The notes: generated by a model from the sequence alone, not told the origin. 6,846 bases of DNA from Brachybacterium sp. (GCA_027322375.1 DAHVRS010000508.1:1-6846), one strand, 5' to 3'. Counted from the first letter of the stretch, positions 1 to 5,970 are shown. Numbers and translations: made by a program.

Positions 1-18
1 GGGGCTGCAGCGTGCTGC

Positions 19-1242
19 TCAGGAGAAGGTGAAGGTCGCCGTGATCGGGTCCTCGACCTGCTCGAAGTCCTTGTTCAGCACCTTGGTGAAGCGCGGGGAG
101 AGAGTGAGCGTGGCGGTGCGCTCCTTCGCGGGGATCGTGAAGGTCGCGATGTGGGAGCCCATGCTGCCGAAGGTCTGGTTGATGTCCTGGGCGGAGCGCA
201 GCTCAGTGCCGTCCTCGAGGGTCAACGTCGCCTCTGTCACGTCTGTGACGTTCGAGGAGTCGTCGATCTGCCAGTCCAGGGTCACCACGAGGTGGAGTTC
301 GTCCTCGTCCGCCCAGAACAGATTGCCACCGTGGTCGTAGGTGTCGATGTACGGGGTGAGGAGTCCGCTCTTCACCGTGCCACGGAGCCTCATGAACTCC
401 TGGGCGAAGCCGTCGGGGACCTTCGTGTCCACCACGCCCGCGTCCGTGATCTCGACGCCGAGCTCTCGCTCGTAGAGGGCCGGAGACGGAGTGCGCAGGA
501 TCGAGCCGTCCACGAGAGAGATCTCGGAGATCCCGTCGCGGATCTCGGCGCGCAGTGCCATCGCGTCGGGCTTGGGATCGCGATCGACGATGGCGAGCAC
601 GATTCCGCTGCGCTCGGCGTCGCCGTGCGAGGCCTGCGATACGTGGAGGTGCGTTTCGTTCCCCTCGTGCATGATGTCCATGGCCGTGGGGCTGAAGCCC
701 GAGACTCCGGGCTGCCAGTCCGAATCAGTGGACTCCCAGGCAGCGAGGAAGAACTGCTTGCGCTCGCCCGGCAGGATCGTCTCCGCGGGGGTGTCGTCCT
801 CGGCGCCGTCGGCCTTCGGAGGCTCCTCGCCGGTGAGTGCGGTGTAGTCGGCGGCGGTGAGGCTGTCCACGACTCCGCTCGCGGTGACGGTTGCCTTCAC
901 GTACGGGGCGAGCATCGTCTTGGCATTCTCGAGGCGGGCCATGAGCCGGCCCGCGACGGCCTCGTCCGTGACCTCGGTGGGGTGCATCTCGATGACCGCG
1001 CTGATCGCGGGGTCTGCGGCCGCCGCATCCTCGTCTGCCTCGGCACCGTTCGCGTTGCCGGCCGCGCCATCCGCCGCGCCCTCATCCGCCCGCTCGTCGG
1101 CCGAGTCGCTGTCCTCCTCCTCGCGTGCGCCGGTGGGGAGCAGGCCGCACCCGGCGAGGAGAAGGGTCGGGGCCGCGAGCAGCACGCCGCGGCGGGCGAG
1201 CGGGTCATCGGGCAGGAGGGAAGGCAGGCGTCGGCTGGTCAT
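19..1242 (-). CDS. Putative lipoprotein, copy A of a tandem pair (function unknown)
   Basis: I do not recognise the family. The N-terminus is a lipoprotein signal: an n-region ending in RR at residues 17-18, a hydrophobic stretch of about residues 19-30, and the lipobox LAGC with the lipidation cysteine at 32. A low-complexity acidic linker (about 40-78, Ala/Asp/Glu/Gly) follows, as is common for tethering a domain outside the membrane. The rest (about 80-407) looks like a folded soluble domain with many alternating hydrophobic strands towards the C-terminus (about 315-407). It contains no cysteine and no enzyme motif that I can name. The ATG is preferred because an in-frame TGA lies six codons upstream and the signal peptide begins there. 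The Shine-Dalgarno is weak (only GAG, 6 nt from ATG). It is paralogous to the gene at 1388-2596, same strand, 145 bp away. The protein is probably lipid-anchored on the outer face of the membrane; a binding or cell-envelope role is only a guess. The gene is real with high confidence; the function is not known. Confidence 0.9.
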   Translation of the reverse strand: MTSRRLPSLLPDDPLARRGVLLAAPTLLLAGCGLLPTGAREEEDSDSADERADEGAADGAAGNANGAEADEDAAAADPAISAVIEMHPTEVTDEAVAGRLMARLENAKTMLAPYVKATVTASGVVDSLTAADYTALTGEEPPKADGAEDDTPAETILPGERKQFFLAAWESTDSDWQPGVSGFSPTAMDIMHEGNETHLHVSQASHGDAERSGIVLAIVDRDPKPDAMALRAEIRDGISEISLVDGSILRTPSPALYERELGVEITDAGVVDTKVPDGFAQEFMRLRGTVKSGLLTPYIDTYDHGGNLFWADEDELHLVVTLDWQIDDSSNVTDVTEATLTLEDGTELRSAQDINQTFGSMGSHIATFTIPAKERTATLTLSPRFTKVLNKDFEQVEDPITATFTFS

Positions 1243-1300
1243 GGCGCACTCGTGTCACGAGGAGGGTGAAGGGATCGACCGTCCAGGCTACTGACCGGTC
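1243..1300 (-). promoter_or_regulatory. Upstream control region of lipoprotein A
   Basis: This stretch is nearly the same as the one upstream of copy B, so it was duplicated with the gene and is probably functional. It holds a perfect 6-1-6 inverted repeat, CTCGTG-T-CACGAG, at 1249-1261, ending 6 bp before the ATG, and a conserved GGGATCGACCGTCCA block (1271-1285). A candidate -10 (TAGCCT on the minus strand, 1285-1290) would give a leader of about 35 nt with the palindrome inside it. No convincing -35 is visible, so the promoter call is weak while the conservation is clear. Confidence 0.45.
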
Positions 1301-1341
1301 GCCACCCGTGGCCGAGATTCCGGGGAAGGTGTCCGGACGCA

Positions 1342-1379
1342 CGCCAGCCCGGCACCGTACGCAGCGGGCCGGGCTGGCG
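1342..1379 (-). terminator. Hairpin terminator after lipoprotein B
   Basis: A perfect 12-bp stem pairs CGCCAGCCCGGC (1342-1353) with GCCGGGCTGGCG (1368-1379) around a 14-nt loop. It starts 8 bp after the stop codon of the gene at 1388-2596. There is no T-run after the stem on the minus strand, which is usual for GC-rich actinobacterial terminators. It would insulate copy A from read-through from copy B. Confidence 0.6.
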
Positions 1380-1387
1380 AGAGCGGC

Positions 1388-2596
1388 TCAGGAGAAGGTG
1401 AGCGTCGCGGTGATCGGGTCCTCGACCTGCTCGAAATCGCTGTCCAGCACCTGCGTGAAGCGTGGGGTGAGAGTGAGGGTCGCCGAGCGCTCCTTCGCGG
1501 GGATCGTGAAGGTCGCGGTGTGCCACCCGTGCTTGTTCTCGAAGATCTGGTTCGTGTCCTGGGCGGGGCGCAGCTCGGTGCCGTCCTCGAGGGTCAGCTT
1601 CGCCTCGGTCACGTCCTCGATGTTCGAGGAGTAGTCCATCTGCCAGTCCAGGTTCACCACGAGATAGAGCTCGTCCTCCGCCGCCCAGAACAGGTTGCCG
1701 CCGTGCTTGTGCACGTCGATGTACGGGGTGAGCAGAGCATCCTTCACCGTGCCCTGCAGTGTCATGGAGTCCTGGCCGAAGCCATCGGGGACCGTCGTCT
1801 TCACAACCCCTGCGTCAGTGACCTCGACGCCGAGCTCCCGCTCGTAGAGCGCGGGTGCTGGGGTGGCGAGGATCGAGCCGTCCACGAGGGAGATCTCGGA
1901 GACTCCGTCGCGGATCTCCGCGCGCAGCCCCAACGCCTCGGGCTTCGGATCGCGGTCCACGATCGCGAGCACGATTCCGCGCCGCTCGGTGTCGCCATGC
2001 CTGGCCCAGGGCACGGAAATGGTCGTCTCGTTGCCCTCGTGCGTGATGTCCAGGACCGTGGACTCGTGCTCCGTGATCGCGGGCTGCCACTCGGGGTCGG
2101 TGGACTCCCACGCCGCGAGGAGGAACTGCTTGCGCTCGCCCGGCAGGATCGTCTCCGCCGGGGTGTCATCCTCCGCGCCGTCGGCCGCTGGGGGCTCCTC
2201 GCCGGTGAGTGCGGTGTACTCGGCGGCGGTGAGGCTGTCCAGGAGCCCGCTGGCGGTGACGGTCGCCTTCACGTTCGGGGCGAGCATCGTCTGGGCATTC
2301 TCGAGCCGGGTCATGAGCCCGCCCGCGACCGCCTCGTCGGTGACCTCCGTGGGACGCAGCTCGACGACCGCGCTGGTCGCGGGGTCCGCAGCGGCGGCAT
2401 CTTCGTCGGCCTCGGCGCCGCCTTCCGCGCCGTCGGCGCCCGTCGGCTCCTCGGCCGCATCGCCGTCCGTCTCCTCGCCAGCTCCGCTGGGGAGCAGGCC
2501 GCAGCCGGCGAGCAGGAGAGTCGGCGCTGCGAGCAGCACGCCACGGCGGGCGAGCGACTCGGCAGGCAGAAGGAAAGAGGGACGTCGGGTGGTCAT
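1388..2596 (-). CDS. Putative lipoprotein, copy B of a tandem pair (function unknown)
   Basis: This is a paralogue of the lipoprotein at 19-1242, with the same layout. The signal has RR at residues 17-18 and lipobox LAGC with Cys at 32; residues 15-36 are identical to copy A. The acidic linker (about 40-70) is six residues shorter. The mature domain from about 72 is roughly three quarters identical by eye. Blocks such as TPAETILPGERKQF, LAIVDRDPKP, DGTELR, FTIPAKER and DFEQVEDPITAT are unchanged or nearly so. Differences concentrate in two patches: residues 173-205, apart from a retained HEGNET, and 352-360, which has one extra residue relative to copy A. The ATG is supported by the alignment with copy A. 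A hairpin follows the stop. Function is unknown; a surface-exposed lipid-anchored binding or envelope protein is an inference from the signal and linker only. Confidence 0.9.
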   Translation of the reverse strand: MTTRRPSFLLPAESLARRGVLLAAPTLLLAGCGLLPSGAGEETDGDAAEEPTGADGAEGGAEADEDAAAADPATSAVVELRPTEVTDEAVAGGLMTRLENAQTMLAPNVKATVTASGLLDSLTAAEYTALTGEEPPAADGAEDDTPAETILPGERKQFLLAAWESTDPEWQPAITEHESTVLDITHEGNETTISVPWARHGDTERRGIVLAIVDRDPKPEALGLRAEIRDGVSEISLVDGSILATPAPALYERELGVEVTDAGVVKTTVPDGFGQDSMTLQGTVKDALLTPYIDVHKHGGNLFWAAEDELYLVVNLDWQMDYSSNIEDVTEAKLTLEDGTELRPAQDTNQIFENKHGWHTATFTIPAKERSATLTLTPRFTQVLDSDFEQVEDPITATLTFS

Positions 2597-2655
2597 GGCG
2601 CACTCTTGTCACGAGGAGGTGGTCTGGGATCGACCGTCCACCCTACTGAGCAGTC
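2597..2655 (-). promoter_or_regulatory. Upstream control region of lipoprotein B
   Basis: This is the second copy of the duplicated control region. The inverted repeat at 2603-2615 (CTCTTG-T-CACGAG) has one mismatch compared with the perfect version at copy A. The GGGATCGACCGTCCA block (2626-2640) is unchanged. The candidate -10 reads TAGGGT on the minus strand (2640-2645). The block between palindrome and conserved segment is one base longer than at copy A. No good -35 is visible. Confidence 0.4.
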
Positions 2656-2751
2656 ATGCTGCGGGGGAGATTCTTCGGACACGTTGCTGTTACGTATGGC
2701 CGGGCGCGGTGGGCGCCGGGCTCTCGCACACGCGGCGGGCACCCACGCACG

Positions 2752-2781
2752 CCGGCCCGGCACCGAGTGGTGCCGGGCCGG
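2752..2781 (-). terminator. Hairpin terminator after the VIT transporter gene
   Basis: A perfect 13-bp stem pairs CCGGCCCGGCACC (2752-2764) with GGTGCCGGGCCGG (2769-2781), with a 4-nt loop GAGT. It lies about 28 bp beyond the stop codon of the transporter gene. No T-run follows on either strand. Its position between two same-strand genes fits a terminator of the upstream gene. The remaining sequence between it and the lipoprotein B control region (about 2656-2751) shows nothing else I can name. Confidence 0.65.
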
Positions 2782-2809
2782 GGATGAGCCAGGAGAGAGC
2801 GGGTGCGCG

Positions 2810-3625
2810 TCAGCCGATCGCGACGCCGAGCGCCGCGCCGATCCCGTAGGTGACCAGCAGGGCGAGCGCGCCGCCGATGATCGTGCGGATCGTCGCGGTG
2901 CGGGCGTCGGCCTGGCCGAGGCGGGCGCTGACCACGCCCAGCAGCGCGAGCGCGACCACCACCGCGGCGAGCGTCGCGGGCAGGCGCCACACGGGCGGGC
3001 TCGCGAGGATCGCGATCAGCGGGATGATCCCGCCGAGGGTGAAGGCGATGAGCGAGGCGAGCGCCGCCCCGAGCGGGGAGACCACCGTGTCCTGCTCGAC
3101 GCCGTGGCGGAAGCGGGTATGCGCGGTGAGCGCGTCGTGGCGCTCCATCGACTCAGCGACCTCCCCGACCACATCGGTGGGGATCCCGGACTCGACCAGT
3201 GCGTCCACCAGCAGACCGTGCTGGGCGGTCGGGTCCTCGGAGAGCTCGCGGCGGGTGCGCTCGATGAGGGCGCGGTCGGTGTCGCGCTGCGTGGAGACGG
3301 AGACGTACTCGCCCATCGCCATCGACAGCGCGCCCGCGATCAGGGCCGCGAGGCCGGCGACGAGCAGCCAGCGGATGTCGGTCGTGGCGCCGGCGACGCC
3401 GACGGCGAGGCCCGCGACGGAGACGATTCCGTCGTTCGCGCCGAGCACCCCGGCGCGCAGCTGGTTGATGCGGTCCGAGCGGCTCGTGCGGTCGTCGGCG
3501 TGGTCGCGAGTCGTCGCGGCGGGAGGGGTGGGAACGGTGGGCGCGGCCGCGGACGACGGGCCGGCGGGGGCGCGTTGAGAAGTCGTGGTGGAGGTGGGGT
3601 GCGAAGGCAGGTCGAGGAGGCTCAT
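2810..3625 (-). CDS. VIT1/CCC1-family iron/manganese transporter
   Basis: This is an integral membrane protein of 271 residues. The family moves Fe2+ and/or Mn2+ out of the cytoplasm, in bacteria probably as metal detoxification by proton-coupled antiport. The diagnostic first helix carries GVLGANDGIVSVAGLAVGVA (about 59-78), with Asp65 at the position of the conserved TM1 metal/proton aspartate. The second helix carries GALSMAMGEYVSVSTQRD (about 98-115), with Met102/Met104 and Glu106. A charged cytosolic segment rich in Glu/Asp/His (about 112-180) matches the family's metal-binding region. Three more helices lie at about 182-205, 213-233 and 245-269. Five helices and this order fit the family. 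The first 50 or so residues are a Ser/Thr/Pro/Ala-rich extension not needed for the fold. The ATG fits a leaderless promoter with TAGGAT six bases upstream; AGGA seven bases upstream could alternatively serve as a ribosome site. The metal cannot be told from sequence alone. Confidence 0.92.
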   Translation of the reverse strand: MSLLDLPSHPTSTTTSQRAPAGPSSAAAPTVPTPPAATTRDHADDRTSRSDRINQLRAGVLGANDGIVSVAGLAVGVAGATTDIRWLLVAGLAALIAGALSMAMGEYVSVSTQRDTDRALIERTRRELSEDPTAQHGLLVDALVESGIPTDVVGEVAESMERHDALTAHTRFRHGVEQDTVVSPLGAALASLIAFTLGGIIPLIAILASPPVWRLPATLAAVVVALALLGVVSARLGQADARTATIRTIIGGALALLVTYGIGAALGVAIG

Positions 3626-3631
3626 GGCCTC

Positions 3632-3660
3632 ATCCTAGTTTCTGGACTAAGTCCAAACAA
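3632..3660 (-). promoter_or_regulatory. Promoter of the VIT transporter gene, probably leaderless
   Basis: On the minus strand TTGTTT (3655-3660) and TAGGAT (3632-3637) are separated by exactly 17 bp. Six bases separate the -10 from the ATG at 3625, so transcription would begin at or next to the A of the start codon. Leaderless mRNAs of this geometry are common in actinobacteria. The -35 is a weak match; the -10 is good. Confidence 0.55.
3643..3655. promoter_or_regulatory. Palindromic operator inside the VIT promoter spacer
   Basis: A perfect 6-1-6 inverted repeat, TGGACT-A-AGTCCA, lies between the predicted -35 and -10 and touches the -35. A protein bound here would block RNA polymerase, so a repressor site is the natural reading. 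The general form recalls dyads bound by FUR- or MarR-type dimers, but I cannot assign the regulator. Confidence 0.55.
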
Positions 3661-3661
3661 G

Positions 3662-3680
3662 GAAGGCGAGGCTACCCTGA
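3662..3680 (-). promoter_or_regulatory. DtxR/IdeR-like iron box 2 (promoter-proximal)
   Basis: Read on the minus strand, TCAGGGTAGCCTCGCCTTC matches the actinobacterial iron-box consensus TTAGGTTAGSCTAACCTAA at 13 of 19 positions by hand count, including AGG, TAGCCT and CC. It sits directly upstream of the predicted -35, centred about 46 bp before the predicted start. Because it is also an arm of the hairpin at 3665-3710, the match may be incidental. Confidence 0.35.
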
Positions 3681-3710
3681 CCTGTGTGAACAGGTGAGGG
3701 TAGCCTCGCC
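3665..3710 (-). terminator. Long hairpin between MMPL and VIT genes
   Basis: GGCGAGGCTACCCT (3665-3678) plus ACCTGT (3680-3685) pair with ACAGGT (3690-3695) plus AGGGTAGCCTCGCC (3697-3710). This gives 20 base pairs, one G-G mismatch and a GTGA loop. On the minus strand the stem is followed by TTCCTTGTTT, a moderately U-rich tail, and it begins about 47 bp after the MMPL stop. This fits an intrinsic terminator of the MMPL gene. The same DNA is an inverted pair of iron-box-like sequences, so it may have a second role at the VIT promoter. Confidence 0.65.
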
Positions 3711-3713
3711 GAA
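3695..3713 (+). promoter_or_regulatory. DtxR/IdeR-like iron box 1 (promoter-distal)
   Basis: TGAGGGTAGCCTCGCCGAA matches TTAGGTTAGSCTAACCTAA at 14 of 19 positions by hand count. It is centred 33 bp from box 2, about three helical turns, and in the opposite orientation. Both boxes lie upstream of the predicted -35, a position more like activation than simple repression. Confidence 0.4.
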
Positions 3714-3756
3714 CCGGGCTTCCGAGGGCTCTTGCGTGCCGGTCAGGGGTGCGTCG

Positions 3757-5907
3757 TCAGGCGCGCGCCGCGGGCCGGGACGGCCACCACATGCGGTCAC
3801 CCAGCAGCGCGAACAGCGCCGGCACGAGCACGGTGCGGACCAGCACGGTGTCCAGCAGGACGCCGAGGCCCACGATGAGGCCCAGCTGGCCCAGCACCAC
3901 CAGCGGCAGCACCCCGAGCGCCACGAACACCGCCGCGAGCACCACACCCGCACTCGTGATCACCACGCCCGTGGAGCCGACGGCCCGCACCATCCCGTGC
4001 GCGGTGCCGTGCACCTCCGCCTCATGGCGGGCGCGGTGGACCAGGAAGATCGTGTAGTCCACGCCGAGCGCGACCAGGAACAGGAAGGCCAGCAGTGGCA
4101 CGGTGACGTCCAGCGCCGGGATGTCGAACACGAGGCGCCCCACCCACAGGCCCAGCCCGATCGCGGAGACGGCGCTGGCGACATTGACCGTGAGCAGCAC
4201 GAGCGGTGCGACCACGGCGCGCAGCAGACCGATCAGCACGATGAGCACCACCACGAGGATCATCGGGGCTACGATCAGCAGGTCCCGGGCGGAATCGGTG
4301 CGCACATCCAGCGCGCTCGCCGTCGTGCCTCCCACCAGGGCGTTCTCGCCGATCTCGGTGTGGAGAGCCTCGCGCAGGCCCTCGACCTCGGTGCGCGCGG
4401 CCGGGGACTCCGGCTCCGCGGAGCCCACGGCGTTCAGGACCGCCCAGCCGCCCGGCGCGGTGCCGGTGATGGAGGCGCGCTCGATGCCGGGGACGTCCTC
4501 CACGAGGGCGGCGGCGGTCTCCGCCTCCGCCTCGGGGACGACGATCTGGTGCGGGGCGCTCTCGCCCGCGCCGTAGTGCTCGGCCATCACCGCGAAGCCG
4601 GTCGAGGACTCATTCTCCGAGGCGAACTGCTCGTCCTGGGACAGGCCCACGCTCGTCCCGATCAGGCCGGTCGCGAAGACCGCCATCACCACGAGGGAGC
4701 CGAGCACCGACAGGAGCGGGCGGCGGGTCACCGTGCGGGCGACCACGGCGAACACTCCGTGCTCGGCGTCGTCACGGCGCTGTGCAGAAGCGTCGGGGCG
4801 CGGGATGAAGGGCCAGAACACCGTCCGGCCCACGATCGCGAGCAGGGCGGGCAGCAGGAGCAGCACCGCGAGGAGCGCGACCAGCAGCCCGGCGGCCGCG
4901 GCGATGCCTAGCCCGCGCGTGGCCGGCATGATCGCGGTGAGCAGGGTCAGCAGCGCGAGGACCACGGTGACGTTGGAGGCGATGATCGCCGGGACGGTGC
5001 GCCGCCACGCGGTCGCGAGCGCGGCGCGGTGGTCGTCGGTGGTGTGCAGCTCCTCGCGGTAGCGGGAGATGAGCAGCAGCGCGTAGTTCGTGCCCGCACC
5101 GAAGACGAGCACGCTGATCACGCCCGCATCGAAGGCGAGGGCGAACTGCTCGCCGAGCATCGAGGTGAGCGCGCCTGCGGCGCCGTCGGCCAGGGCCACG
5201 ACCACCAGCGGGACGAGCCACAGGATGGGGGAGCGGTAGGTGAGCAGCAGGAGCACCGCGACCACAGCGATCGTCACGGCGAGCAGGGTGAAGTTCGCGC
5301 CGGCGAAGGCGCCGCGGATGTCGGAGCCGACGGCCGGGCCGCCGGTGACGGAGACCTGCAGCTGCTCGGGGGCGGCGTCATGCGCGGCGGTGCGCAGGTC
5401 CGTGATCATCGCGTCGATCGCGTCGTTGTCCGCCTGGGAGTCCACGGTGGTCATGACGAGGTCTGCGGCGCCGTCCTCGGAGGGCATGGGGCCCACCGCG
5501 TCACGGCCAGAAGCGTCCGCGAGCGCGGCGGAGATGGCCTCGATCCCGGCCATGTCAGCTTCGCTGAGCTCACCGCCGTCGGCGCGGGTGACCACGGCGA
5601 AGACGGGCTGGTAGCGGGCGCCCTCCATCGTGTCCGCGATCGCGGCGGCGCGGGAGGACTCGGAGCTGTCCGGCAGGGCGTCCATCCCGGCGGCGGGGCC
5701 GGCGCCGCGCAGGCCACCGGCCATGCCCACGAGGAGCAGCAGGAACAGTGCGGCGGCCAGCCAGGCGGAGCGTCGGCCCGTGAGGAAGCCGGCGATCCGG
5801 GCGCCGGGGCCGCTGTCCTTCGCGTCGGGGCCGACGGCGGTGTCTGCGGGCGGCGGGGTGGGATCACCCCGGTGGGTGTGCTGCGGGGCGGGAGCTGGTG
5901 CGGTCAC
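3757..5907 (-). CDS. MMPL/RND-family exporter
   Basis: This is a 716-residue inner-membrane exporter with the typical two-half MMPL plan. A cytosolic Pro/Ala-rich tail (1-40) is followed by TM1 (about 47-66), an outer loop (about 70-205) and a helix bundle (about 206-360). The second half repeats this: TM at about 397-418, outer loop about 420-540, helix bundle about 541-705. The family's proton-relay motif is seen twice: GAGTNYALLLISRYREEL (271-288), with Asn274 where Asp is usual, and GVDYTIFLVHRARHE (615-629), with Asp617 and Tyr618. The end, DTVLVRTVLVPAL and GDRMWWPSR (686-711), is typical of actinobacterial members. Members move lipids, drugs or siderophores by proton motive force; the substrate here is unknown. 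The start is GTG at 5907, chosen for a good ribosome site (GGAAGGGA) just upstream. No TetR or MarR gene lies on this side in the window. It is divergent from the AlkZ-like gene. Confidence 0.93.
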   Translation of the reverse strand: MTAPAPAPQHTHRGDPTPPPADTAVGPDAKDSGPGARIAGFLTGRRSAWLAAALFLLLLVGMAGGLRGAGPAAGMDALPDSSESSRAAAIADTMEGARYQPVFAVVTRADGGELSEADMAGIEAISAALADASGRDAVGPMPSEDGAADLVMTTVDSQADNDAIDAMITDLRTAAHDAAPEQLQVSVTGGPAVGSDIRGAFAGANFTLLAVTIAVVAVLLLLTYRSPILWLVPLVVVALADGAAGALTSMLGEQFALAFDAGVISVLVFGAGTNYALLLISRYREELHTTDDHRAALATAWRRTVPAIIASNVTVVLALLTLLTAIMPATRGLGIAAAAGLLVALLAVLLLLPALLAIVGRTVFWPFIPRPDASAQRRDDAEHGVFAVVARTVTRRPLLSVLGSLVVMAVFATGLIGTSVGLSQDEQFASENESSTGFAVMAEHYGAGESAPHQIVVPEAEAETAAALVEDVPGIERASITGTAPGGWAVLNAVGSAEPESPAARTEVEGLREALHTEIGENALVGGTTASALDVRTDSARDLLIVAPMILVVVLIVLIGLLRAVVAPLVLLTVNVASAVSAIGLGLWVGRLVFDIPALDVTVPLLAFLFLVALGVDYTIFLVHRARHEAEVHGTAHGMVRAVGSTGVVITSAGVVLAAVFVALGVLPLVVLGQLGLIVGLGVLLDTVLVRTVLVPALFALLGDRMWWPSRPAARA

Positions 5908-5912
5908 GGTGG

Positions 5913-5920
5913 TCCCTTCC
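5913..5920 (-). promoter_or_regulatory. Ribosome binding site of the MMPL gene
   Basis: On the minus strand GGAAGGGA precedes the GTG start codon by five bases. It is the strongest Shine-Dalgarno in the window and fixes the GTG at 5907 as start. Confidence 0.7.
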
Positions 5921-5925
5921 GGTGA

Positions 5926-5944
5926 GCACCGCGATCGGCGGTGC
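5926..5944. repeat. Inverted repeat next to the MMPL ribosome site
   Basis: GCACCGC (5926-5932) and GCGGTGC (5938-5944) form a perfect 7-bp stem with loop GATCG. It ends 6 bp upstream of the MMPL Shine-Dalgarno. It could be an operator or a hairpin in the leader RNA that affects translation. Confidence 0.45.
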
Positions 5945-5970
5945 GGCAGGAGCGGTGGAGGTCGAGGTCC

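Larger units (their letters stand above)
19..2655. repeat. Tandem direct duplication of a lipoprotein gene with its 5' region
   Basis: Two direct copies, about 19-1300 and 1388-2655, share the coding sequence and about 55 bp upstream of the ATG. Similarity fades further upstream. Many long stretches match at nucleotide level, including around the signal peptide and the region coding for the TPAETILPGERKQ block. Divergence is well beyond sequencing error, so this is an established duplication and not an assembly repeat. No transposase or other flanking mobile element is seen. Confidence 0.85.

Noticed and set aside
151..1269. Plus-strand open frame of 372 codons opposite lipoprotein A
   Set aside because: It is a mirror of the coding frame; the same kind of frame appears opposite copy B, as expected from the duplication. 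The translation has no domain and no ribosome site.
19..2655. Tandem copies read as a CRISPR-like or phage repeat, or an assembly artefact
   Set aside because: Copies are full coding genes with about a quarter of mature residues changed and in-frame length changes, so they are diverged paralogues.
2701..2751. GC-rich short repeats (GGGCGCGG, GGCGGGC) upstream of the lipoprotein B control region
   Set aside because: They are short and imperfect and expected in DNA of this composition; no longer stem or spaced array could be made from them.
1520..3697. Long plus-strand open frame (725 codons) across lipoprotein B and the VIT gene
   Set aside because: It is antisense to two well-supported genes, runs through their hairpin terminator, and its translation is Arg/Gly/Asp/His-rich low complexity as expected for the reverse frame of GC-rich coding DNA.
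3694..4911. Plus-strand open frame of 405 codons opposite the MMPL gene
   Set aside because: The translation is full of His/Gln/Arg/Glu runs typical of reverse-frame reading of membrane-helix codons; MMPL motifs on the minus strand are clear.
5029..5925. Plus-strand open frame of 298 codons opposite the 5' half of MMPL
   Set aside because: It is Gly/Arg/Val-rich shadow sequence with no recognisable domain, overlapped fully by the real gene.
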